DNA from: Chloroflexota bacterium
GTDB lineage: Bacteria > Chloroflexota > Dehalococcoidia > Tepidiformales > Tepidiformaceae
NCBI GenBank assembly: GCA_026705605.1
Contig: JAPPAK010000006.1
Coordinates: 1-64,000, forward strand
Reading direction: 5' to 3'
DNA length: 64,000 bases
The stretch's first letter is position 1. Each line of letters begins with the position of its first letter. The notes under the pieces are model-generated. The model made no database searches. It saw nothing but the letters and a program-made list of their open reading frames with translations, and was not told the origin of the DNA. This document shows, piece after piece, positions 35,713-43,014 of this stretch. The translations under genes and the position numbers were made by a program.

Positions 35713-36243
35713 ATGCCGAAGCGGGACGGCTCCCTCAAGGCGCGCGAGTTCGTGTACTTCTGCGAGGACCAGATCCTGACGCAGCTCCCGGCGGCCATCC
35801 CCCAGCCCGAGCGCCGCGTGCGCTGGACGATGCTGCAGATGCACTTCGGCAACCCGCACGTGCATTTCGAGCTGCAGCCGCAGATGGGACGGGGCGTGGT
35901 GGAGGTGGGGCTGCACTTCGAGGGGGCGGTTGAGGCGAACGACGCCTGGGTCGAGCTACTCGCCGCCAACGCCGCCGACGTGCTCGGGGAGCTGGGCCCC
36001 GACTGGGAGCTGGAGGAGTGGACTTCGACCTGGCGGCGGCTGCACCACCCCTTCCCCTTCGACCGCCTCACGACGGAGCTCGCGCACGAGGTCTCGGGCG
36101 AGGTTGTCCGCGCGATGACGGTGCTCCACCCGCTGATCGAGGAGGGCGCGGCGGCCATCGCCGTTGCCACGCCGCAGCCCGCGACGGGGCGGCACGGCGC
36201 GTCGGGTCGGGGCAGGCGCTGGCACCGCCGGGCGCGGCGCTAG
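35713..36243 (+). CDS. Hypothetical protein
   Basis: The protein has 176 residues from ATG 35713. The first ~140 residues look like a compact alpha/beta domain rich in aromatic residues (MLQMHFGNPHVHFELQ, VGLHFEGAVEAND, DWELEEWTSTWRRLHHPFPFDRL). The C-terminus is Ala/Gly/Arg-rich and basic (RGRRWHRRARR), perhaps disordered. No family is recognised. Its stop overlaps the stop of the convergent SCP2-like gene. Confidence 0.6.
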   Translation: MPKRDGSLKAREFVYFCEDQILTQLPAAIPQPERRVRWTMLQMHFGNPHVHFELQPQMGRGVVEVGLHFEGAVEANDAWVELLAANAADVLGELGPDWELEEWTSTWRRLHHPFPFDRLTTELAHEVSGEVVRAMTVLHPLIEEGAAAIAVATPQPATGRHGASGRGRRWHRRARR

Positions 36244-36662
36244 GCGTACGTCGTGTCCATCTCCGCGGACATGTCGAAGTACTCCTGGAAGGTCTGGTTG
36301 AAGCGGTAGAAGAGGTCGCGGCGGGTGTAGTCCTCGCCCGTGGCGAGGCCGTCGCTGTGCTGCAGGTCGAGCGAGTTCAGGGTGTAGAGCGCGTCGGCGG
36401 CGCCGTTCGTCTTGATGTTCTCAAGCATGGCCCGCCACTGGTCGGGCGACTGCAGGAGGATGAAGTCGAGGTCGCCGGGGGCGTCGCAGGGTACCTCGGC
36501 GACGTCCGTGATGGCGAAGGCGTCGAAGGTGATGGCGAAGCAGCGGTCGCCCACGCGCACGCCGACCTCGGCGTCGCAGGAGCCGAGGCGCTCGAAGCTG
36601 TCGGAGGCGTTGAGGCGGTCGGCGGCTTCCTGGAACCACTCGGTAGAGGGAAAAACGGGCAT
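36240..36662 (-). CDS. SCP2 sterol-transfer-like domain protein
   Basis: The protein has 140 residues from ATG 36662. PSTEWFQEAADRLNASDSF, then VGVRVGDRCFAITFDAFAI and FILLQSPDQWRAMLENI follow the SCP2-like fold (F.S.EW...L...IN ... W..M). Such domains bind hydrophobic ligands. The C-terminus (YTRRDLFYRFNQTFQEYFDM) is a helical extension. It has no obvious operon partner; another SCP2-like domain is fused to the HxlR regulator 21 kb away. A palindromic repeat cluster lies just upstream. Confidence 0.6.
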   Translation of the reverse strand: MPVFPSTEWFQEAADRLNASDSFERLGSCDAEVGVRVGDRCFAITFDAFAITDVAEVPCDAPGDLDFILLQSPDQWRAMLENIKTNGAADALYTLNSLDLQHSDGLATGEDYTRRDLFYRFNQTFQEYFDMSAEMDTTYA

Positions 36663-36675
36663 GGGCAAAGTGTAC

Positions 36676-36797
36676 CGGAGGAGAGCGCTCGCTTCGCTCG
36701 CTGAGTAAAGAGGAGAGCGCCGCGGGCGCATTCATGCGCTCGACTGCTGCGCGCTCGCGAGGCGCGGCTGAGGAGAGCGGCGGCGTTGCCGCCTGAG
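36676..36797. repeat. Modular palindromic intergenic repeat, copy 1
   Basis: Three hairpin-like units are separated by conserved linkers AGGAGAGCG and TGAG(T/G). One unit is GGCGGC-GTT-GCCGCC, followed by TGAGTGG. The middle unit has outer arms GCCGCG / CGCGGC. The same linkers and similar stems recur at 42594-42714 and 46364-46474. This copy is the least regular of the three. Confidence 0.7.
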
Positions 36798-36828
36798 TGG
36801 GTTGCGGGCGCAGTACCATGCCGGGGCG

Positions 36829-37128
36829 ATGCGGTGGGAATACGCGCTGCTGTACCTGACCGACGAGCAGCCTTCGCGACGCTGGATCCTGTTCAGCCAC
36901 GCGCAGGACGAGGCGAGCCTGGAGCGGTACGCCGATCGGGCCACCGGTCAGACGGCTACGTCCATCCACTTCAACTCCGAGCTGGTGCGAACGACCTGGA
37001 TCCTGGGCACGCTGGGGATGGAGGGGTGGGAGCTGGTCAGCTCGGCGAGGGTGGAGTCGCTGGAAGCGACGTGCCTCTACCTGAAGCGCGAGCTCACGGA
37101 CGACCGTCGCCGGGTGGGGGAGGCGTGA
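36829..37128 (+). CDS. DUF4177-like small protein
   Basis: The protein has 99 residues from ATG 36829. It begins MRWEYALLYL and later has LGTLGMEGWELVSSARV and YLKREL. That pattern (WEY ... LG.EGWELV ... LKR) is typical of DUF4177-like proteins of unknown function. It lies between the repeat cluster and a convergent HicB-like gene. Confidence 0.6.
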   Translation: MRWEYALLYLTDEQPSRRWILFSHAQDEASLERYADRATGQTATSIHFNSELVRTTWILGTLGMEGWELVSSARVESLEATCLYLKRELTDDRRRVGEA

Positions 37129-37137
37129 CGCCAAGCA

Positions 37138-37368
37138 CTAGCTGGCGGCCAGGGGCCTGGGAATAGGGTGCCCCTCCGCGAGTTCGTGATCGATCCAGAG
37201 GGCCATAGCCGCGTTCAGATTCTGGGCGGCTTCGGCGGCCGTCTTGCCCTCGCTGAAGACCCCGTCCAGCTCAAGGACGTGCGCTGACCAAGAACCGCCC
37301 TCATCCGGCTCGATGATGCGGTGGTAGGGAAAGCGCAGGTAGTCGGCTGACTGCATCGTGTCTGACAC
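37138..37368 (-). CDS. Solitary HicB-family antitoxin-like protein
   Basis: The protein has 76 residues from ATG 37368. FPYHRIIEPDEGGSWSAHVLELDGVFSEGKTAAEAAQNLNAAM (as a pattern across residues ~13-55) matches the HicB fold: strand, E.D.G.W.A.V.EL.G....G.T..EA..NL. It ends WIDHELAEGHPIPRPLA, another HicB trait. No HicA toxin gene is adjacent, so it may be a stand-alone regulator. It lies 24 bases upstream of the ABC ATPase end on the same strand. Confidence 0.75.
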   Translation of the reverse strand: MSDTMQSADYLRFPYHRIIEPDEGGSWSAHVLELDGVFSEGKTAAEAAQNLNAAMALWIDHELAEGHPIPRPLAAS

Positions 37369-37392
37369 CGTATCGGTGTCTGGGGACTCGGG

Positions 37393-38286
37393 CTACGTTG
37401 GCCTCGCCCAGCGGTCCTCGGGGATGTCCTCGACCTCTTCGGGCTCCTCTGGTTCCGGTTCCGGCTCGGGTTCGGTGCCGGCGACGCCGAAGTTGCGGGT
37501 GTCGGCGCCGATGAGGGAGGGGAGGGACTGGCTGGCCTCGTCCTCGCCCGCGGGCGCCTCGAAGGGGGTGCGTTCGCGCGACTGCACCCGGCCCCAGACG
37601 TCACCCCGGTGACCCGTCACGAGATGGCCGTCCTCCAACTCCTCGACGCGGCTCGCCATCTCCATCACGAGGCGGTCGTGCGTGCAGGTGATGATGGAGA
37701 CGCCGCGCTCGCGGCAGATGTCGCGGATGAGGGTGAAGACGGCGGTGGCGGTGGCCGAGTCGAGCTCGCCCGTGGGCTCGTCGGCGAGCACGAGCGTGGG
37801 CTCGGTCACGAGGGCGCGGGCGATGGCGACGCGCTGCTGCTCGCCGCCGGAGAGCTCGTAGGGCCGGTGGTGGGCGCGCCGCTCGAGGCCGACCAGCTCC
37901 AGCACCTCGCGGGCGCGCGCGGGGCGGTCGCGGTGGACGCCGGCGATGCGGAGGGGCAGCTCCACGTTCTCCTGGGCGGAGAGGAGGGGGAGGAGGCCGA
38001 ACGACTGGAAGATGAAGCCGAGCTTCTGGCGGCGGAGCGCGATCAGATCCGCCTCACCCATCAGGTCGACGCGCTCGCCGTCGATCTCGACCTCGCCGCC
38101 GGTGGGTCGGTCGAGGCCGGCGATGGTGTTGAGCAGGGTGGTCTTGCCCGAGCCGGAGCGCCCGATGAGGGCCAGGAAGTCGCCCGGCTCGACGCTGAGG
38201 GTGATGTCGCGCACCGCCCAGACCTCCTCCGAGCCCAGCTCGAAGAGGCGGGAGACGTTGCGCAGCTCAACTGCCGCACCGGCCAT
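37393..38286 (-). CDS. MacB/LolD-type ABC ATPase with long acidic tail
   Basis: The protein has 297 residues from ATG 38286. Walker A is GRSGSGKTT (~residues 41-49), signature LSGGEQQRVAIARAL, Walker B LVLADEPTGELDS, H-loop TCTHDRL. These are typical of ATPases that serve FtsX/MacB-like permeases. The C-terminal ~70 residues are an added low-complexity tail with a Pro/Glu repeat (EPEPEPEPEEPEEVE). It overlaps the preceding ATPase gene by one base and is the last gene of the permease-ATPase-ATPase operon. It probably energises one of the two large permeases. Confidence 0.9.
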   Translation of the reverse strand: MAGAAVELRNVSRLFELGSEEVWAVRDITLSVEPGDFLALIGRSGSGKTTLLNTIAGLDRPTGGEVEIDGERVDLMGEADLIALRRQKLGFIFQSFGLLPLLSAQENVELPLRIAGVHRDRPARAREVLELVGLERRAHHRPYELSGGEQQRVAIARALVTEPTLVLADEPTGELDSATATAVFTLIRDICRERGVSIITCTHDRLVMEMASRVEELEDGHLVTGHRGDVWGRVQSRERTPFEAPAGEDEASQSLPSLIGADTRNFGVAGTEPEPEPEPEEPEEVEDIPEDRWARPT

Positions 38287-39203
38287 TAGAGCTCCTCCTC
38301 GCTGACGCGGTGGACGCGGTCGGGCAGCACCTCGACGCGCCCTTCGCCCAGGAAGAGCTTGGCGCGTTCGCTGATGCTGAGGCGGTCGAGGAACTCGCGC
38401 GGCACCTGCAGGCGTCCGGCGGAGTCGACGAGCACGTACTCGTCGTGGACCACGTGGGTGACGCCGCCGGTCTGCTCCACGCGGCGGAAGATCTCCATGC
38501 TCGTGCGCCCGTCCCGGATGGCGACGACGCGGTTCACGCGCGAGGCGATCTCGGGGTCGTGGGTAACGATGATGACGGTGACGCCGTAACGCGCGTTCAG
38601 GTCGCCGAGCACCTCGTAGACGCTGTCGGCGCCGATGGCGTCGAGCTCGCCGGTGGGCTCGTCGGCAAGGAGGAGGGGCGGCTGGTTGGCGAGCGCGACG
38701 GCGATGGAGACGCGCTGCTGTTCGCCACCTGAGAGCTGCTCGGGATGGTGCTCGCGCCGGTGGGTCAGGTTCACCGCTTCGAGCAGCTCGTCGGCGCGCT
38801 CGCGGGCGGCGCCCGCCTCGACGCCGTCGAGCATGAGGGGCAGTTCGACGTTTTGCGTGGCGGAGAGGTAGGGGATGAGGTTGCGGCCGGTCTGCTGCCA
38901 GATGAAGCCGACGTCCTTGCGTCGGTAGCTCACCATCTCGGCCTCGGTCATGGTCAGAAGGTCGCGTCCGCCGACGAAGGCGCGGCCGGCGCTGGGCTGG
39001 TCGAGCCCGGCGAGGATGTTGAGCAGGGTGCTCTTGCCGGAACCGGAGGCGCCCACGATCGCCATCAGCTCGCCCCCGCGCACCTTCAGGTCGAGCCCGC
39101 GCAGGGCGACGACCTCGAGCTCGTCGCTCTTGTGAATCTTGAAGAGGTCCTCGCAGACGATGTAGGGAGGGGCCTCGGTTTCGGTGTCGGGGAAGGTGGT
39201 CAT
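38286..39203 (-). CDS. MacB/LolD-type ABC ATPase fused to an AbrB-like domain
   Basis: The protein has 305 residues from ATG 39203. Walker A is GASGSGKST (~52-60), signature LSGGEQQRVSIAVAL, Walker B LLLADEPTGELDA and H-loop IVTHDPE. The C-terminal ~50 residues (253-300: YVLVDSAGRLQVPREFLDRL, then ISERAKLFLGEGRVEVLP) match the swapped-hairpin pattern of SpoVT/AbrB domains (v.vD..GRlqvP.e....l.i), which usually bind DNA or dimerise. That fusion is unusual for an exporter ATPase. It lies 9 bases from the permease gene in one operon. Confidence 0.88.
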   Translation of the reverse strand: MTTFPDTETEAPPYIVCEDLFKIHKSDELEVVALRGLDLKVRGGELMAIVGASGSGKSTLLNILAGLDQPSAGRAFVGGRDLLTMTEAEMVSYRRKDVGFIWQQTGRNLIPYLSATQNVELPLMLDGVEAGAARERADELLEAVNLTHRREHHPEQLSGGEQQRVSIAVALANQPPLLLADEPTGELDAIGADSVYEVLGDLNARYGVTVIIVTHDPEIASRVNRVVAIRDGRTSMEIFRRVEQTGGVTHVVHDEYVLVDSAGRLQVPREFLDRLSISERAKLFLGEGRVEVLPDRVHRVSEEEL

Positions 39204-39212
39204 GCGGCCGTC

Positions 39213-42200
39213 CTAAAGCTCGCCGATGCGCAGGGCGCGGTGCAGGGCCAGCCGCGAGTAGAGCCGCGCGAGAGCGGCCACGGTGGCGATGAAGACGAGG
39301 GCGAGCAGGCCGTAAACGGAGAGCACGGTCTCCCAGCTTACCTGCGAAAGAAGGGGCGGGACCACGTCGCTGCCGTCCTCGGTGAGGGCGAGGGCGCCGA
39401 TCATGAGGCGTCCCAGGGGGAAGCCGAGGGCGGTGCCGGCGGCCACCCCCGCGACAATCACGAAGAGCTGCTCGAACCCGACCACCCCTACGATCTGGCG
39501 TCCGGAGAAGCCCATCGTGCGGAGGATGGCGAACTCCAGCGAGCGCGTCTGCGCGGCCAGGTAGGAGAAGACGATGAAGCCCAGCGCCGTGAGCAGCAGG
39601 ACCGCGCCGAAGGAGAGGAAGAGGATGCCCTCCCAGCTCGCGGCGACCAGCGGGTCGGAGGATTCGAGGGCGAAGAGGGCGGCTTCGTCGTGGACCTCGC
39701 CGGCGCGGATGCCCTGCTCATCGAGCCACTCCGGCGTGAGCTCGACCCCCTCGACGCTGCCGAGCCAGACCTCGTTCGGCGTAATGCCCCCGGCCACGCG
39801 CGGGATGCCCGCGCCCGCGCCCCGCAGCGTGGGCAGGTCGGCAACGAGCAGGTGGTCGCGGCCGCCGGGGTAGTAGCCGGGGAAGAGCTCGAACGAGCCG
39901 GCGACGCGCGCCGTCAGCACCTGGCGGTTCACGCGCAGGGGGAAGGTGTCCCCCGGGGCGACGCCGGTGGCTTCGAGGAACGACTCGCTGGCGAGCACGG
40001 GCAGGGGCTCGGGGGAGCGGCGCAGGCGCAAACCCACCGCGGTCACGGAGAAACTGTCGTAGTTGAAGCTGACCTGGGCGGCGTAGCGGCCGCGGTCGTT
40101 GTCGACCTCGGCGCGCGTGATCGTCGTTTGCGCCGACCCGGAGGCGCCGGTGATCGACTGGTAACGGTCGAGCGACTCGAAGGGCTCGATGGTGACGGCG
40201 TCGTCGCGGTCGCCGCCCTCGGGGTAGGCGACGAGGTTGTCGAGCACGGCGGTCACCCGGCCGGGAGCGGCGGCGAAGCGCCGGACGCTGAGGAAGACGG
40301 ATTCGACCTCAAGCTCGCCGGTCAGGTCGGGCGGGCTGTTGCGGGGGTTGAAGGGGCGAGTGAGGTCGACCACGTAGAGAAGCCAGCCGTCGTCTTCCTC
40401 GACCGGGTCGCTGACGAACAGATACTCGTAGAGGAGCCCGTTCCCGTCGCGCACGCGGATGCCGGGGCGGGCGGCGTTGCCGGGGAGGGAGATGCGCGTC
40501 CAGATGCCGAGGGCGCGGGAGCCGGCGGGCACGACGGCGCCGTCGGGCAGCTCCGCATCCTCGCCGGGCTGGAGGTTGGCGAGGAGCGAGGGGAGGTCGC
40601 CCCCGAAGTCGTTCCGCCAGAAGGCGACGTCGGCGAAGTTCTCGCCCACGCCCAGGAGCTGGGCGGAGACGGAGCGGGCGGCGGCGGGGACGTACGAGAC
40701 CTCCAGGCGCGCGGCGGCGCTGGCCTCGCCGAGCCCCTCCATCGACTCGAAGAACTCTTCCATCCGCTCCGGGGAGAGGCGGGAGGGCGTGCGGATATCG
40801 ACCACGCGGCCGGGGGCGCCTGCCTCGTAGGCGGCGCGGTCCTCGAAGCTGCGGTCGAGCGTGGCCCGGAATCCCGCGGCGAACATGCCCACGGAGGTCG
40901 CCAGCAGGAGCAGGAGGATGAGGCGGCTGTAGTGGAGCGGGCTCCGCACCATGCGCCAGAGGCCGAGCAGGATGGTCGCGCCGCTGAGACCGCGCAGCGC
41001 CCACGAGGCCATGCGCAACACGACCGGGAAGAGGCGCAGGAAGACGAGGGCGATCATGAGCGTGAAGAGCGCCGGTGAGACGAGAAGGAGGGGGTCGGCG
41101 GAGAGGTCGCCGAAGAGGTTCTCGGTCACGAGCGAGCCGCGCTGGCGCAGTTGGTAGAAGAGGAAGGCGCCCACGCCCACGAGCACGAGGTCGAGGTAGT
41201 AGCGCAGGAAGAGCGGCTGCTTCGGGGGACGGGCGAGGCTCTGCTTGTAGTGCACCACGCTCGCCCCCGAGGCGCGGTAGGCGGGCCAGAGGAGGGCGAC
41301 GAGGGCGAGCACGGCTCCGAGCGCGGCCATGCCGAAGGCCTCGGCGGTGAGGGTGACCTGCAGCAGGTCGCCCTGGCTCAGGTCGGCGAAGGGCGGCGTG
41401 GGGCCGAGCAGGCGGATCACGCCGCTGGCCACGAGTGGTCCGAGGACGACCGCGAAGATGGTCAGCGCCGACCCCTCGACCAGGTAGACGGTCATGATCT
41501 GGCCGAGGCCCGCGCCACGGCTCTTGAGAAGCGCGATCTCGCCCGCCTGGCGCTCCACCAGCATCGTCGCCACCAACACCAGGTAGTAGAGGGCGATGCC
41601 GACGATGAGGAGCATGAGCGCGAAGAGCGGCAGCCGCGTGAAGAACAGCTTCTCCTGGTACTCGAAGATGACGTCGGGCAGCTCCGTGCGGAGCACGGAC
41701 AGCTCCAACTCCGCGCGGATCGCGCGGTCGAGGGCGCGCAGGTTGCGTTCGTAGCGCTCCGCGTTGCGGCTGTTGACCCGCTCGGTGTCGATGAAGGCGA
41801 AGGTCTCGAAGGTGCCGTCGATGGACGGCAGGTAGGGCGCGATTACTTCGACGAAGGTGCGCTCGTCGATGATGAAGGGGAACGTCGGCCAGCGCGTGGT
41901 GTCGACCACGAGGCGGTGGGCGTTCCCGAACCAGTACTCCTCCTCGGGATCGTTCGGCTCGACGAGCCCGACGATGGTGATCTCCACGGGCTCGACGTCC
42001 TCGCGCCAGAAGGGTTGAAGGTCGAAGGTGTCGCCGGGGCCGACGCCGAGGCCGCTGGCGGCGGTGGCGCTCATCCAGACCTCGATGCTCGGGCGCTGGG
42101 AAACGTCGGTGGTGGGGGGTGAGGCGGTGGGTGGGGCGCCTTCGACGAGGGTCACGTGTTCCTCGACATCGGAGAAGAAGAGGAAGTGGGCGCGGGCGCG

Positions 42201-42575
42201 CAGGTCGTCGTCGTAGTCGATGGGGACGCCGGGCTCGGCCAGGAAGAAGGTGGAGGTGCGCGCGTAGAGCCCGGTGTCCTCGATGATGCCCCCGCCGTAG
42301 CGCCGCAGCAGCGAGAAGGTGGTGTCGCGGCGTTCCCGGTAGATGTCGGGTTCGCCCGGCTGGCTGTTGCTGACGACCTTGAGGTCGAGTTCGAGGGGGT
42401 CCTGCTGGCGGAGGGTGAAGCTGAGGCCGAGGTCGCGCACGGCGTCGGAGTAGAGGATGACGCTCGACATGAGGGCAGAGGCGAGCACCATGCCGAAGAT
42501 GACGGTGGCGAGCAGCCGCCAGTTGGCGAGGCTTCGCTGGGCGACGATCCGAAGGAGGGAGACGAAGCTTGTCAT
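39213..42575 (-). CDS. Very large FtsX/MacB-like ABC permease
   Basis: The protein has 1120 residues from ATG 42575. The N-terminal membrane helix (~17-40) is followed by a large external domain. Central FtsX-type helices lie at ~315-450 (ALMLLIVGIALYYLVLVATMLV, with ERQAGEIALLKSRGA), with further helices at ~460-580. A second external domain follows, then the C-terminal FtsX core (~1000-1110; EFAILRTMGFSGRQIV). This duplicated FtsX architecture marks the macrolide/lipoprotein exporter superfamily. Two ATPase genes follow. The protein at 43015-46365 is a divergent homologue, so they could form a heterodimer. Confidence 0.88.
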   Translation of the reverse strand: MTSFVSLLRIVAQRSLANWRLLATVIFGMVLASALMSSVILYSDAVRDLGLSFTLRQQDPLELDLKVVSNSQPGEPDIYRERRDTTFSLLRRYGGGIIEDTGLYARTSTFFLAEPGVPIDYDDDLRARAHFLFFSDVEEHVTLVEGAPPTASPPTTDVSQRPSIEVWMSATAASGLGVGPGDTFDLQPFWREDVEPVEITIVGLVEPNDPEEEYWFGNAHRLVVDTTRWPTFPFIIDERTFVEVIAPYLPSIDGTFETFAFIDTERVNSRNAERYERNLRALDRAIRAELELSVLRTELPDVIFEYQEKLFFTRLPLFALMLLIVGIALYYLVLVATMLVERQAGEIALLKSRGAGLGQIMTVYLVEGSALTIFAVVLGPLVASGVIRLLGPTPPFADLSQGDLLQVTLTAEAFGMAALGAVLALVALLWPAYRASGASVVHYKQSLARPPKQPLFLRYYLDLVLVGVGAFLFYQLRQRGSLVTENLFGDLSADPLLLVSPALFTLMIALVFLRLFPVVLRMASWALRGLSGATILLGLWRMVRSPLHYSRLILLLLLATSVGMFAAGFRATLDRSFEDRAAYEAGAPGRVVDIRTPSRLSPERMEEFFESMEGLGEASAAARLEVSYVPAAARSVSAQLLGVGENFADVAFWRNDFGGDLPSLLANLQPGEDAELPDGAVVPAGSRALGIWTRISLPGNAARPGIRVRDGNGLLYEYLFVSDPVEEDDGWLLYVVDLTRPFNPRNSPPDLTGELEVESVFLSVRRFAAAPGRVTAVLDNLVAYPEGGDRDDAVTIEPFESLDRYQSITGASGSAQTTITRAEVDNDRGRYAAQVSFNYDSFSVTAVGLRLRRSPEPLPVLASESFLEATGVAPGDTFPLRVNRQVLTARVAGSFELFPGYYPGGRDHLLVADLPTLRGAGAGIPRVAGGITPNEVWLGSVEGVELTPEWLDEQGIRAGEVHDEAALFALESSDPLVAASWEGILFLSFGAVLLLTALGFIVFSYLAAQTRSLEFAILRTMGFSGRQIVGVVGFEQLFVIVAGVAAGTALGFPLGRLMIGALALTEDGSDVVPPLLSQVSWETVLSVYGLLALVFIATVAALARLYSRLALHRALRIGEL

Positions 42576-42593
42576 GGAGCAGCGGACAGCGTA

Positions 42594-42714
42594 CAGGAGA
42601 GCGCCGCGCTAACGCGCGGCTGAGTGGAGCGCTCGCGCCTGCGGCGCTTCGCTGAGGAGAGCGACGGGCGTGGCCCGCCTGAGTGGAGCGCGCCGCTGTC
42701 GCGGCGCTGAGTGG
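42594..42714. repeat. Modular palindromic intergenic repeat, copy 2
   Basis: Four consecutive hairpins are joined by the linkers TGAGTGGAGC or TGAGGAGAGC. Units are GCCGCGCTAACGCGCGGC, GCTCGCGCCTGCGGCGC with TTCGC, GACGGGCGTGGCCCGCC and GCGCCGCTGTCGCGGCGC. Stems differ in sequence while linkers are conserved. It lies just upstream of the minus-strand permease gene. Confidence 0.8.
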
Positions 42715-42733
42715 GGGCCAACAGCCTCGTCGT

Positions 42734-42935
42734 GACCAGAAGAAAACCCCCGCCAGTCCGCCACAGACGGGAGGACGACGGGGAACATTCGCCCCTGAAG
42801 GCAGATGCTGCCGTCGCGGGTAGCGACGCCCTGGCAGGTAGTGTCCGCGCCTTTCGGCGTAACGGCTGAAAGACCCCCGCCAGTGCTCTGCCAGGATGGA
42901 GGACGACGGGGAACATTCGCCCCTGAGGGCAACGG
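42734..42935. repeat. Direct repeat pair with a perfect 29-bp core between the two permease genes
   Basis: A ~65-bp sequence occurs twice (about 42744-42803 and 42870-42931). Its 29-bp core is identical in both copies (42770-42798 and 42898-42926) and contains GGGGAACATTCGCCCC. Each core is preceded by ACCCCCGCCAGT. Between the copies are two small hairpins (CGTCGC/GCGACG near 42812-42828 and CCGCGCCTTTCGGCG near 42845). The 439-base gap 42576-43014 holds copy 2 of the palindromic repeat and this pair but no credible gene; it must also contain both divergent promoters. Confidence 0.75.
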
Positions 42936-43014
42936 ACAGGTTCCCACCCCGATGCGACCGGTACAAGTTCGGGGGAGCGCGTGAGCGGCTCCGGACCGCT
43001 ACCCTTGTGCGCGC

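Noticed and set aside
42594-42935. Possible CRISPR array
   Set aside because: Repeats are palindromic units with variable stems plus one direct repeat pair at irregular spacing; there are no uniform repeats and spacers and no cas genes.
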